Source: Flagellimonas meridianipacifica
GTDB taxonomy: Bacteria > Bacteroidota > Bacteroidia > Flavobacteriales > Flavobacteriaceae
NCBI RefSeq assembly: GCF_003001695.1
Contig: NZ_PVYX01000002.1
Coordinates: 248,001-312,000 of the forward strand
Direction: 5' to 3'
DNA length: 64,000 nucleotides
Shown here: positions 1 through 8,227 of the stretch, piece after piece
Numbering within the stretch: position 1 is the stretch's first letter
How the letters are laid out: the number at the start of each line of letters is the position of its first letter
Notes under the pieces: generated by a model
The model's database searches: none
The model's input: only the letters and a program-made list of their open reading frames with translations
What the model was told of the DNA's origin: nothing
Made by a program: the position numbers and the translations under genes

Positions 1-597
1 GAAATATTCAGGAATGTACCGTACTACCGGTTTGCCTTTCCAGTTCTGATTTAATTCTTCCGAAACCGTTTTGAGCCCTCTCTGGTTACCTCCGCTATCT
101 CCCAAAAGGATGATTTCCGTGAAACCATGGTGCTTAAGGCTGATAGCGATGTCCCTAAGAAGGTGTTCGAAAGTTTGTTGCGAAACACCTAGGGTTCCAT
201 GATAACGCAACAAACCACTTGGACCTTTCAAATCCCCTTGGGGAACATAGGGAACAATGGTAGCTACAAGGGTGTTTCCCAATTGTGACGCAATGCCCTT
301 AGCTAGGTTTTCCATAATGATGTTATGCTTGTCCGTAACCATGTAAGGACCGTTCATTTCCAACCCTCCTGTACCTATAATTACGGAAGTATATCCCTGT
401 TTTATAAGGTCCCTGATTTCCATCCAGGTCATATTTTTGAGCAACAGCTCTTTTTGAAGCGGGATGGGTCTAGGTTTGTCCATAGGAGGAGCGGTGCGGG
501 ATGGGTCTTTTAGGATATCGATTCCCTTGTACTCCTTTTGCGCAAATGAGGCATAGCCAGTGGATAAGCTAAGTGTCAGAATCAGTAATAGCTTCAA
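1..597 (-). CDS. Creatininase-family protein, exported (3' end outside window)
   Basis: Partial: the C-terminus lies beyond base 1. The N-terminus, MKLLLILTLSLSTGYASFAQ, is a clear Sec signal peptide. It is followed by a creatininase (creatinine amidohydrolase) fold signature: GGLEMNGPY...TDKHN, then a GDSGGN segment. In classical creatininases the first motif is E-x-H-G-P, with Glu and His as metal ligands. Here the His is Asn, as I recall for exported Bacteroidota members, so creatinine is an unlikely substrate. I chose TTG at 597 because it gives a compact signal peptide and sits just after the stop of the upstream enolase gene (599). A GTG at 621 in the same frame would add eight residues (VTHKNSNK) and overlap that gene. 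It is the last visible gene of a leftward run with the two enolase-family genes. Probable periplasmic amidohydrolase or lactonase; actual reaction unknown. Confidence 0.75.
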   Translation of the reverse strand, partial: MKLLLILTLSLSTGYASFAQKEYKGIDILKDPSRTAPPMDKPRPIPLQKELLLKNMTWMEIRDLIKQGYTSVIIGTGGLEMNGPYMVTDKHNIIMENLAKGIASQLGNTLVATIVPYVPQGDLKGPSGLLRYHGTLGVSQQTFEHLLRDIAISLKHHGFTEIILLGDSGGNQRGLKTVSEELNQNWKGKPVVRYIPEYF

Positions 598-598
598 T

Positions 599-1798
599 TT
601 ATTCGAATTTTTGTGCGTCACGGACGATTTTTTCTTCATTCGGAACCAGACCGAAGCCCGGCTCATCCGATAGTTTTATCTGTCCTTCCTTTAACTCCAA
701 ATTGTTCTTAAAGTATTTCTGCAAGTCCCATTCCCTTCGTTCGCCACCAAATTCCTGGAATTCGGCAGCATTGTGAATGCTGGAAATGATGTGGTACGCT
801 GCTGCAGTGGCCAGGGTGGGTCTTACATTATGGCACATTACAGGAATATCGAAGGAGGAAGCCAAAGCCGCAATTTTCCTTCCTTCCGTTACGCCACCCG
901 ATTTGAAGAAATCGGGATTGATGATATCCACTTTTCCAATGGTGATCAAATCACGAAACATCCAACGGGTATATTCATGTTCACCTGCAGTGACTGGAAC
1001 TTGGAGCTCAGAGGCAACTTGGGCCAAGGCAGCGTAATTATGTTCCGCAATGGGTTCCTCCATGCTGGCAATGTTATATTTTTCATAGAGTTCCTTTCCC
1101 ACTTGTACGGCCCGATAGGGTGAATAGCCGTTATTGGCATCAAAAAATAAGGGAATATCATAACCAATGGCATCTCGTATCGCCTTTACGGTCTCAAAGC
1201 TGGGATCTGGTCTCGGATTGATATTCAATTGCCGGATCTGCATTCGAATTTTTACGGCTTTATATCCCTTTTTTACAAAGTCCAATGCTTTTTCAGCACA
1301 AGCTTTGGGTGTCATAGGATTCTTGGTTCCTCTCCCAAAACTTCCGTACACCTTTATAGTTTGATCGTAAGGCCCCCCGAGAAGTTGATAGACCGGTAGG
1401 TTCAGCAGTTTCCCCTTTAAATCCCAAAGGGCGTAATCTATCCCTGCCATGGCTCCGAGCATAATCCCGTTGGGACCACTGTCAATAGCTTTGAAGAAGA
1501 GGTGATTCCATATCGGTTCCGTATCAAAGGGTCTTTTGCCCTTTAAACGGGGGGCCATTTCATTGATGATGAGCTCTATAGTAGTTTTTGGAAACTTATT
1601 GCTAGCTTCTCCCCAACCCACAGCGCCGCTGTCTGATTCAACCCTTACGAAAAGAGCTTTTGGGAGCAAGTAAGCTCGCACAGATTTTATCTTGGTTTGC
1701 GATAATGCCTGATTCTCCAGGCCGAAGTTGTTGTCTCGGACCCATGTTCCCAAAAATTGTTCTCGGGTCATTGTATAGGTTTCTTTTGATTTCATCAT
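599..1798 (-). CDS. Enolase-superfamily (mandelate racemase/galactonate dehydratase-like) protein without export signal
   Basis: A 399-residue enolase-superfamily protein of the mandelate racemase subgroup, which normally dehydrates sugar acids to 2-keto-3-deoxy acids. The catalytic frame is complete: K183-x-R185 on the second barrel strand (KIRMQIR), metal ligands D220 (FFDANNGY), E247/E248 (MEEP) and E273 (GEHEYTRW), D296 (NPDFFKSGG) and H323 (MCHN). It is a close paralogue of the next gene upstream (1802-3049), sharing the RQLNI.P.PDPSF insertion. Unlike that paralogue it has no hydrophobic signal region. Residues 10-18 (MTREQFLGT) look like a decayed twin-arginine motif, so it is probably cytoplasmic. 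It starts 3 bp after the upstream stop and is probably co-transcribed. Substrate not deducible. Confidence 0.88.
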   Translation of the reverse strand: MMKSKETYTMTREQFLGTWVRDNNFGLENQALSQTKIKSVRAYLLPKALFVRVESDSGAVGWGEASNKFPKTTIELIINEMAPRLKGKRPFDTEPIWNHLFFKAIDSGPNGIMLGAMAGIDYALWDLKGKLLNLPVYQLLGGPYDQTIKVYGSFGRGTKNPMTPKACAEKALDFVKKGYKAVKIRMQIRQLNINPRPDPSFETVKAIRDAIGYDIPLFFDANNGYSPYRAVQVGKELYEKYNIASMEEPIAEHNYAALAQVASELQVPVTAGEHEYTRWMFRDLITIGKVDIINPDFFKSGGVTEGRKIAALASSFDIPVMCHNVRPTLATAAAYHIISSIHNAAEFQEFGGERREWDLQKYFKNNLELKEGQIKLSDEPGFGLVPNEEKIVRDAQKFE

Positions 1799-1801
1799 GG
1801 A

Positions 1802-3049
1802 TTAATTCAAAGCGTCTTTAAGAAGTATTTTTTCATCCATCTCTAGACCCCAACCGGGTCCTGTAGGTAGATTTAGGTACCCGTTTTGGAACTCTAAATC
1901 GTTTTTGAAATATTTCTGGAGCCCCATCCAAGGTCTTGGTCCAACATACTCCTGGTACTCCATGGCATTAGGCTGGCTTGCGGCGAATTGTAGTCCGGCC
2001 GAAGTACCAATCATGGGGTAAGCACTGTGAATCATAAAACGTTTGTCAAAGGCCGAGGCCATCTGGGCTATTTTTAAACATTCGCTCATACCGCCGCTTT
2101 TGAGTAAATCCGGATTGATGATATCCACATGACCAATTTGTATCAAATCCCTGAACTGCCAACGGGTATATTCATGTTCACCAGCGGTTATTGGGAAATC
2201 CAGAGCCGTGGAAACTTCGTTTAATGCATGATAGTTGTTCATGGTAACTGGTTCTTCAATGGTGGCAATGTTGTAAAGCTCCCTTAGTTTTTTTCCTACC
2301 TCTATGGCCCTATGTGGTGTATAGCCATTGTTGGCATCGAAAAAAATCGTCATGTCATCACCCACAGCGGCCCTCACTTCTTTTACCGTATCGAAGCTAG
2401 GGTCTGGATTAGGATCTATGTTCAATTGCCTAATCTGCATCCTTACTTTGATGGCCGTATATCCCAATTCTGCAAAACCGGAAGCGATTTTGGCCATTTC
2501 AAGAGGAGTCTTTTTCTTTCTACCCTCATATTTTTTCTTTTCATGGGAGTACACGTTCGCTCCAAAACTGCCATAGCATTTGACTTTGTCCCTAAAACGC
2601 CCACCTATGATATCGGAAACGGGTACACCCAGAGCCTTTCCTTTTATATCCCAAAGAGCGTTGTCTATACCTGCCAACGCACCTGCAACGAGCCCGTAAC
2701 CACCTTCATCATATGACTTAAAATACATATAGTTCCAAATGGAATCTATGGACATGGGGTTCTTGCCAATCAGGTGTTTGATAACCACTTCTTCCAAAAA
2801 AATCTTCCCTAAGGGTCGAAAATCCTTGTCCGATTCTCCCCAACCCGTTATTCCAGCATTAGTTTCCACTTTTACATAAGAAGCATACGGAACAACTATG
2901 GGTGTGATTTTGGTAATTTTTAATCCAAAACTGTCCTCAATGGTAGCTAGGTTATCCCATGTCTTCAAAGCTGCAGTCATCTTTTCCGGCCCCAAAAGGG
3001 CAAAGGCACTAGCCAAGGAAGTACTCCCTAAAAACTTTCGTCTTTTCAT
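1802..3049 (-). CDS. Tat-exported enolase-superfamily protein (galactonate dehydratase-like)
   Basis: A 415-residue paralogue of the downstream gene. The N-terminus MKRRKFLGSTSLASAFALLG has an RRxFLG twin-arginine motif and a short hydrophobic stretch, so export to the periplasm by Tat in folded, metal-loaded form is likely. Active-site positions: K201-x-R203, D238 (FFDANNGY), E265/E266 (IEEP), E291 (GEHEYTRW), D314 (NPDLLKSGG) and H341 (MIHS). The family abstracts the proton alpha to a carboxylate and eliminates water from an aldonate; the precise sugar is unknown. It is separated from the TonB receptor stop (3136) by 86 bp that contain a terminator-like hairpin, so expression may be attenuated relative to the receptor. 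Confidence 0.88.
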   Translation of the reverse strand: MKRRKFLGSTSLASAFALLGPEKMTAALKTWDNLATIEDSFGLKITKITPIVVPYASYVKVETNAGITGWGESDKDFRPLGKIFLEEVVIKHLIGKNPMSIDSIWNYMYFKSYDEGGYGLVAGALAGIDNALWDIKGKALGVPVSDIIGGRFRDKVKCYGSFGANVYSHEKKKYEGRKKKTPLEMAKIASGFAELGYTAIKVRMQIRQLNIDPNPDPSFDTVKEVRAAVGDDMTIFFDANNGYTPHRAIEVGKKLRELYNIATIEEPVTMNNYHALNEVSTALDFPITAGEHEYTRWQFRDLIQIGHVDIINPDLLKSGGMSECLKIAQMASAFDKRFMIHSAYPMIGTSAGLQFAASQPNAMEYQEYVGPRPWMGLQKYFKNDLEFQNGYLNLPTGPGWGLEMDEKILLKDALN

Positions 3050-3074
3050 AAAAGCTTTTTATTAGTTATTTGTC

Positions 3075-3113
3075 TTCAAAAAAGAACAGCCCCACTTTAA
3101 CGAGCGAGGCTGT
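3075..3113 (-). terminator. Terminator/attenuator hairpin between the TonB receptor and enolase genes
   Basis: Read leftwards, ACAGCC (3113-3108) pairs with GGCTGT (3091-3086) around a 16-nt loop and is followed by TTCTTTTTT (3084-3076). It lies just after the receptor stop at 3136 and before the enolase start at 3049. This is a plausible intrinsic terminator, or partial attenuator if the genes form one operon. Confidence 0.55.
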
Positions 3114-3135
3114 ATTTTGAATGTTTTTAGTATGG

Positions 3136-5973
3136 TTACAAGTTAAATGAGATTCCAAAACGCGCTTGAAATCCAAAATCCCTGTAATCAGATACCCTAC
3201 TGGGGTCACCAACAAACTCCCGTTGTTCAGCGTTGGTAAAGTTTACCAATTCTGTAAAAAATCGTAAACCGTTCTTGAATGTATAGGAAGCGTTGGCATC
3301 AAATTGCACTCTTCTATCTCGAATTACATTGTTGTCTCCAGCAACGATCCTCTCGCTTCTAATCGCCTCTACCGTATCATCTTGAAAGTTCATGTTGATA
3401 CGTGCTGAGAATCCTCCTTTATCGAAAGTAAGAGCACTGTTCATGGTATGCGGCGCTTGACCGGGCAGTCGATTTTCTTCAGCTCCAGGTTCTATTATTG
3501 CTTCGCTATCCGTGTAGGTATAGTTGAAATAGATTCCAAAATGACGTATAGCGTTCGAAATGAATGCCAGGTTGGTTTGGATGTTGGCTTCAATACCAAA
3601 CAAGGTTGCATCTTCACCGTTTTGAGGTTGTATTACTTCATTATAACCAATAAACTGATCGGCTCTAGGAAATTCGTTCCCAACAACATCTTGAAACGTT
3701 TGTTCCCAAATAAACCCGTCTATTTTTTTATAAAAAGCACCAGCAGAAATAATACCAACATTACCAAGGTAACGCTCAAAGAAAACATCAAAGTTGTTGG
3801 AAGTAGGCACTTCTAAATTTGGATTTCCCAAGGTTGCCTCAAGGTCAATAATGTTTCGGTTTACCCTAGGTAGCAGGTTTACAAAATTGGGTCGGGCATA
3901 ACCCCTGGTATATGCCGCCCTAAAATTGGTTAGGTTATCCAATTCATATTTTATCTGAAGGTTGGGTAATAGCACACTATAATTATTGCCGCCCGTAATC
4001 GGTGAAATACTTATGATTTCTCCGTCATCATCCACTTGAACATCCTGGGCACTATAACTCACCTTTACATCTTCGTTACGGATTCCAGCAAGAATGTTAA
4101 ACTTTCCAGTACGTAGTGTTGCCATAAAATAACCGGCATTGGTATTTTCTTCAGCATCGTAGTCAAATTCTGCCTTTGCTATGGTGTCCTCATCTAAATT
4201 GGCCTCAAACTGGCCGGGATTGTTATTGAAATAGTCCAGAATGTCTCCGGGAACTATTTCAAAACCGAAAGGTACTTCGTTTCGCAACCAGTTATCCCGA
4301 ACAAAACCCGTTCCCAAAAAGTCGGCCAAGGTAACATCATCATCTCCTTCAAAATCAAAGCGCCTTCTGTTTCGGTTAGCAGCTGAATTATTGATTCTAT
4401 TTTTGTAGCCCGCTTGTAGTACTAGTAGAGAATTCCCGATATTAAAAGATCGCTGTACATTTATCTTGGCCGTACTGGCATTTGATTCTACGAGTCTATC
4501 CAGTAATCTAATTCTATCGAAACGATCAAAATCTTCTGGATTAAAGTCATCACCTGGCTGTCCGTCCAAAGGGAAAAATATCGGAAAATTGGTATTCAGG
4601 TTTTCAATACCCAAGTCAATCCCACGTCCTTCAAAACGTCCATCAAAACCATTTTCATCACGTTGACCACCTGAATATGCATATCCACCAAATAATCTAT
4701 AATCGCCAATCTTAAAATTACCATCAATGTTGAAAGATGCTGTAAATCGGGTTACTACGCGATCACGAAAATCTTGTCTAATCCGAGCATCAGGAAATTC
4801 TGTTGGAGATACAAAATCACCATTTCTTGGTCGAAATATTTTACGTTGACGGTCCTCATCCTCTTCTATGGTAGCGTAATTGAATTTTGCTACAACAAAG
4901 TTTTCATTGTCAAACCGATAATCCGAAGTTATACTTGCACCTTGCCTTGTCCTAGTCTGAGGTCTGGCAACCAAAAAGTGTTCTCTATTATACCATTGAT
5001 CTTCGCCAGGATTGTTTTCAAATTCATCATCTGTTCGCCAATCTGAAGATGTTTCGTCTTGGGTCTGGTCGGTTTGATTATACGAATAGCTGAAAAGCAT
5101 ACCAAACGCCCCATTTGGATTTTTTTCATTAACGGCAAAACGTTTGTTGAAATTGAGGTTGGCACGATAGTTTTCACCGTCGGTAAGGCTATTGTAGCCC
5201 GCGCCCAACTCAGTTTTAATGTTCCATGTAGGCCTTTTTGCTACGGGAGTGGATAAATCTATAGTACCCCCGATGGCATCTCCATCTTGTGCTGGAGTTA
5301 TGGTTTTTGTCACTTCAATTTGACCCAATTGATCAACAGGAAACTGAAAAAGTTGGGGAGTACGGTCAAAGGATGTACCCGTGTTTTGTATTTGTTCTCC
5401 ATTGATTGTTACGGTTGTGTAATTGGCAGGAGTACCTCTAATAAAAGCCTGTGCGCCTTCCCCATTATCCAACTGAATATTGATACCCGGTATTCTTTGC
5501 AGTGCATCTGCAACATTCAGGTCTGGAAAACGTGAAATCAAATCGGTTGAGACTACATTTTTAATATTGTCCGCTACTCGTTGTTGGTTCAATGCCTTTT
5601 GTTGACCTTCAAGGTTTGCTGAAATCACAACTTCGTCCAAGCTAGTTGTCGTTTCATCCATTTTCACGATAATGTTCGTAAGGTCCTGTACTTGTGAAAG
5701 GTCTACCTCTTCATCCGCGAACCCCAAGTAGCTGACCACCAGGGTTGCCGATTGTGCATTGTCGTACTGAATTAGGAATGCACCGTCAAATTCGGTGATG
5801 ACCCCAATTGAGGTACCTTTGATGAAAACAGAAGCCCCTGCCAAAGGTATATTGGTTTGCGAATCCAATATGGTTCCGGAGATTTCTTGTGCCCGAAGAC
5901 CACCCGCGGTAAAAAGCATTAGTGTGGAAAGGATTACCACTTGCCTTAAATGATTTCTGAATACTTTTTTCAT
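3136..5973 (-). CDS. TonB-dependent receptor (TIGR01782-like), no SusD partner
   Basis: A 945-residue outer-membrane receptor. The signal peptide ends around LRAQ (residues 28-29). A carboxypeptidase-D-like domain follows (about 30-115, EISGTILDSQTNIPLAGASV). The plug has the NVADALQRIPGI...FIRGTP..YTTVTINGEQI signature (about 150-210), typical of the Xanthomonas/Caulobacter-type receptors (TIGR01782). A long beta-barrel ends in an aromatic/hydrophobic residue (FGISFNL). The start is taken at ATG 5973 because translation from further upstream only adds a 35-residue non-signal extension. There is no STN domain, so this receptor transports without directly signalling to FecR. No SusD gene is adjacent, so uptake of a small oligosaccharide or modified sugar is more likely than SusCD-type glycan import. 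Confidence 0.9.
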   Translation of the reverse strand: MKKVFRNHLRQVVILSTLMLFTAGGLRAQEISGTILDSQTNIPLAGASVFIKGTSIGVITEFDGAFLIQYDNAQSATLVVSYLGFADEEVDLSQVQDLTNIIVKMDETTTSLDEVVISANLEGQQKALNQQRVADNIKNVVSTDLISRFPDLNVADALQRIPGINIQLDNGEGAQAFIRGTPANYTTVTINGEQIQNTGTSFDRTPQLFQFPVDQLGQIEVTKTITPAQDGDAIGGTIDLSTPVAKRPTWNIKTELGAGYNSLTDGENYRANLNFNKRFAVNEKNPNGAFGMLFSYSYNQTDQTQDETSSDWRTDDEFENNPGEDQWYNREHFLVARPQTRTRQGASITSDYRFDNENFVVAKFNYATIEEDEDRQRKIFRPRNGDFVSPTEFPDARIRQDFRDRVVTRFTASFNIDGNFKIGDYRLFGGYAYSGGQRDENGFDGRFEGRGIDLGIENLNTNFPIFFPLDGQPGDDFNPEDFDRFDRIRLLDRLVESNASTAKINVQRSFNIGNSLLVLQAGYKNRINNSAANRNRRRFDFEGDDDVTLADFLGTGFVRDNWLRNEVPFGFEIVPGDILDYFNNNPGQFEANLDEDTIAKAEFDYDAEENTNAGYFMATLRTGKFNILAGIRNEDVKVSYSAQDVQVDDDGEIISISPITGGNNYSVLLPNLQIKYELDNLTNFRAAYTRGYARPNFVNLLPRVNRNIIDLEATLGNPNLEVPTSNNFDVFFERYLGNVGIISAGAFYKKIDGFIWEQTFQDVVGNEFPRADQFIGYNEVIQPQNGEDATLFGIEANIQTNLAFISNAIRHFGIYFNYTYTDSEAIIEPGAEENRLPGQAPHTMNSALTFDKGGFSARINMNFQDDTVEAIRSERIVAGDNNVIRDRRVQFDANASYTFKNGLRFFTELVNFTNAEQREFVGDPSRVSDYRDFGFQARFGISFNL

Positions 5974-6276
5974 TTTGTTTGGTTTAGTTTTCCGATACTC
6001 TTGTTTAAATCCAAAAGAGCTGAAATGGTAGCTTGTGATTACCGGTTCAAATATGGATTTGGCATTAAAACGCCCCATAATTGATGTTCCCTTAACATAA
6101 GGTTGAAAAAAATATCATTTTCAAAAATTGAACCCCTTGAATATCGGAATCCCATAATCGCTTTAAAGCAATTTGGGAAGGGAAGGAATCTATGCTACTG
6201 AAGCCTTATCAAAATCATGTATCCTAAGGGAATAGGCAGTTTATTGAGGTAAGTATGCAGAAGGTAAGGGGCCTAA
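5974..6276. other. Intergenic region between sigma factor and receptor
   Basis: This 303-bp non-coding gap must hold the receptor promoter, possibly read by the upstream ECF sigma factor. The only structure I see is an imperfect 18-bp palindrome, AATCGCTTTAAAGCAATT, at 6156-6173. It has one mismatched pair and is about 180 bp upstream of the receptor start. No RNA gene or additional open frame is convincing. Confidence 0.4.
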
Positions 6277-6834
6277 CTAAGAATATTGCACATGAAGGTA
6301 TTCCTTGATGTTCTTCATGGCGAGAGCTATATGAACCTCCACGGTTCTTGGGGATATATTCATTTTTTCACCAATTTCCTTATAGCTAAGAGATTCGTCC
6401 CTACTAAGCTTGAAGGCCATCTTGCGTTTTTCAGGAAGCAAATCAATAGCGTAATTGATAAGTTGTGAGAGTTCCTTGACCTCCAATTGTTTTTCGAGTG
6501 AATGCTCTGCATTTGTTGTAACCACATTAAAGTGGTCGCAATACTTTCTGTAGCTGTTTAATTTTCTAAAATCGCTAATGATTTTGTTCTTCACCAAAAC
6601 AAAAAGGAAGTACTTTATGGATTTATCACGGTCCAACTCGGCCCTCTTCTCCCAAACTTTCAAAAAAACCTCCTGGGCTATATCATTGGCCATTTCCTTG
6701 TTGCCACAAATGTAAAAGGCATAATTGGTGACCGGTTCGATGTACCGTTCAAATAAAATCTTGAAGGATTCAGTGCAATCCTGATTAATGGCCGCTATTA
6801 GTATTTTGTCAGAGGGAGGAGATGAAGTGAGCAT
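6277..6834 (-). CDS. FecI-type ECF sigma factor (Bacteroidota family)
   Basis: A 185-residue sigma-70 family protein. Region 2 is visible as FERYIEPVTNYAFYICGN..MANDIAQEVFLKVWEKR, and region 4 as LLPEKRKMAFKLSRDESLSYKEIGEKMNISPRTVEVHI (helix-turn-helix). Such factors are held by FecR at the inner membrane and released when an outer-membrane transducer binds substrate. The ATG at 6834 is preferred over the in-frame TTG at 6852, which lies inside a LacI-type operator. The cognate anti-sigma candidate (8228-9181) is on the opposite strand, separated by a metabolic gene, which is an unusual layout. A perfect operator (6848-6861) directly downstream of a -7 box suggests LacI repression of this gene. 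Confidence 0.92.
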   Translation of the reverse strand: MLTSSPPSDKILIAAINQDCTESFKILFERYIEPVTNYAFYICGNKEMANDIAQEVFLKVWEKRAELDRDKSIKYFLFVLVKNKIISDFRKLNSYRKYCDHFNVVTTNAEHSLEKQLEVKELSQLINYAIDLLPEKRKMAFKLSRDESLSYKEIGEKMNISPRTVEVHIALAMKNIKEYLHVQYS

Positions 6835-6847
6835 TAGTTTAGTTCTG

Positions 6848-6861
6848 TGCAATCGATTGCA
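6848..6861. promoter_or_regulatory. LacI-family operator, perfect palindrome
   Basis: TGCAATCGATTGCA is a perfect 14-bp palindrome with the central CG typical of LacI-family operators. It lies 13 bp upstream of the sigma-factor ATG and immediately downstream of a TATATTTG box, so it would cover the transcription start. The same core recurs at 23749-23762 and 23864-23877, beside the lacI-type gene at 22628-23653, which is its likely binder. Confidence 0.75.
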
Positions 6862-6862
6862 T

Positions 6863-6870
6863 CAAATATA
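6863..6870 (-). promoter_or_regulatory. Bacteroidota -7 box (TATATTTG) of the sigma-factor gene
   Basis: Read leftwards the sequence is TATATTTG, an exact match to the Bacteroidota TAnnTTTG -7 element. It lies one base before the operator at 6848-6861. I see no clear TTTG at the -33 position. Predicted start of transcription falls inside the operator. Confidence 0.55.
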
Positions 6871-7091
6871 GAAATTATTGTAAAATTATCATTTTATTTC
6901 TGTTAAAAATTAGGATTTAGTAAGATTTGCCTTAAAAAAAGATGTATACGGTAATTTTTACTTAATCCTTTTGTATGAAGATGCTTTCAAATAAGGGTAT
7001 GTGGCCCTTGTATCGTATTATGGATGACCAATAGGTTTACACATCGGTGTTTTCCGAGGTCAGGTAATTTCAAAATAAAACATCGGGGGAG

Positions 7092-8156
7092 ATGACACAA
7101 AATACCAACTTCAATATTGCAGTAATTCCTGGTGATGGAATAGGGAAACCAGTAATCGAACAAGGTATACGGGTCTTGGAAAAAGTGGCCGGGCAGTTGG
7201 GAATCTCCTTCGATTGGGAGCACTTTGATTGGAGCTGTGAGCATTTTCATAAAACCGGTAAAATGATGCCCGAAGATGGTCTGGAACAGTTAAAAAGACA
7301 CAATGCGATTTATCTTGGGGCAGTGGGTTATCCTGGAGTCCCAGACCATGTTTCGCTATGGGGATTGCTTATTCCCATACGAAGGGTTTTTCAGCAATAT
7401 GCCTGCATACGACCTGTTCGGTTGTTTGAAGGGGTGCCCTCTCCTCTGGCAGGAGTAGGGCCAGGTGATGTGGACTTTGTAGTAGTCAGGGAAAACAATG
7501 AGGGCGAGTATTCGGAAATCGGTGGGAGAATTTTTCAAGGGACAGATGCTGAGGTGGTCTCCCAGCAAACCCTCTTTTCCAAAAAGGGAGTCGATAGAAT
7601 TTTGCACTATGCTTTTGATTTAGCCTCTCGTCGTAAAGGAAAATTAACTTCGGCTACCAAATCCAACGGAATTATGCATACCATGCCCTTTTGGGATGAA
7701 CGTTTTGCCATTTTAGCGAAAAAATATCCCCAAGTACAGACAAACCAGTTCCATATCGACATCCTGACTGCACATTTTGTGCAGCATCCACAATGGTTCG
7801 ATGTAGTGGTAGGGTCTAACTTATTTGGCGATATCCTTTCCGATTTAGGACCCGCAGTGGCAGGAACTATTGGGATAGCAGCTTCAGCTAACATCAATCC
7901 GGAAGGTCAGTTTCCGTCCATGTTTGAACCAGTACACGGTTCTGCGCCCGACATTGCCGGCAAGGGTATAGCCAATCCTATCGGAGCAATTTGGGCAGGA
8001 GCCATGATGCTAGAACATCTTGGCTTTGAAGAAGGTCATGATGTTATTCTTGGGGCCATTGAAAGAGTGGTGAAGCATCAATCGGGGAAGACCAGGGATA
8101 TGGGAGGAACGGCTACCACCTTGGAATGTGCAAACGCCATTTTAGATGAGATCTAG
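7092..8156 (+). CDS. Tartrate/D-malate dehydrogenase-like (isocitrate/isopropylmalate dehydrogenase family)
   Basis: A 354-residue beta-decarboxylating dehydrogenase. The family core is visible: IAVIPGDGIG at the N-terminus, VVRENNEGEYSEIGG, the catalytic Lys region SATKSNGI, the metal-binding GSNLFGDILSDLGP, and the NAD-binding MFEPVHGSAPDIAGKGIANP. The segments LWGLLIPIRR and CIRPVRLFEGVPSPL and the length are those of tartrate dehydrogenase/decarboxylase and D-malate dehydrogenase (TtuC/DmlA) rather than LeuB. It probably oxidises and/or decarboxylates a 2-hydroxy acid produced by the cluster, in the cytoplasm with NAD and Mn/Mg. It is divergent from the sigma factor and followed 71 bp later by fecR. 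Confidence 0.85.
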   Translation: MTQNTNFNIAVIPGDGIGKPVIEQGIRVLEKVAGQLGISFDWEHFDWSCEHFHKTGKMMPEDGLEQLKRHNAIYLGAVGYPGVPDHVSLWGLLIPIRRVFQQYACIRPVRLFEGVPSPLAGVGPGDVDFVVVRENNEGEYSEIGGRIFQGTDAEVVSQQTLFSKKGVDRILHYAFDLASRRKGKLTSATKSNGIMHTMPFWDERFAILAKKYPQVQTNQFHIDILTAHFVQHPQWFDVVVGSNLFGDILSDLGPAVAGTIGIAASANINPEGQFPSMFEPVHGSAPDIAGKGIANPIGAIWAGAMMLEHLGFEEGHDVILGAIERVVKHQSGKTRDMGGTATTLECANAILDEI

Positions 8157-8227
8157 GAATTATATCGGGAATCCGAACTTCTTTTGCCTAAAACAAATAT
8201 ATTTATAGCCATGAAAACTCATCCATA

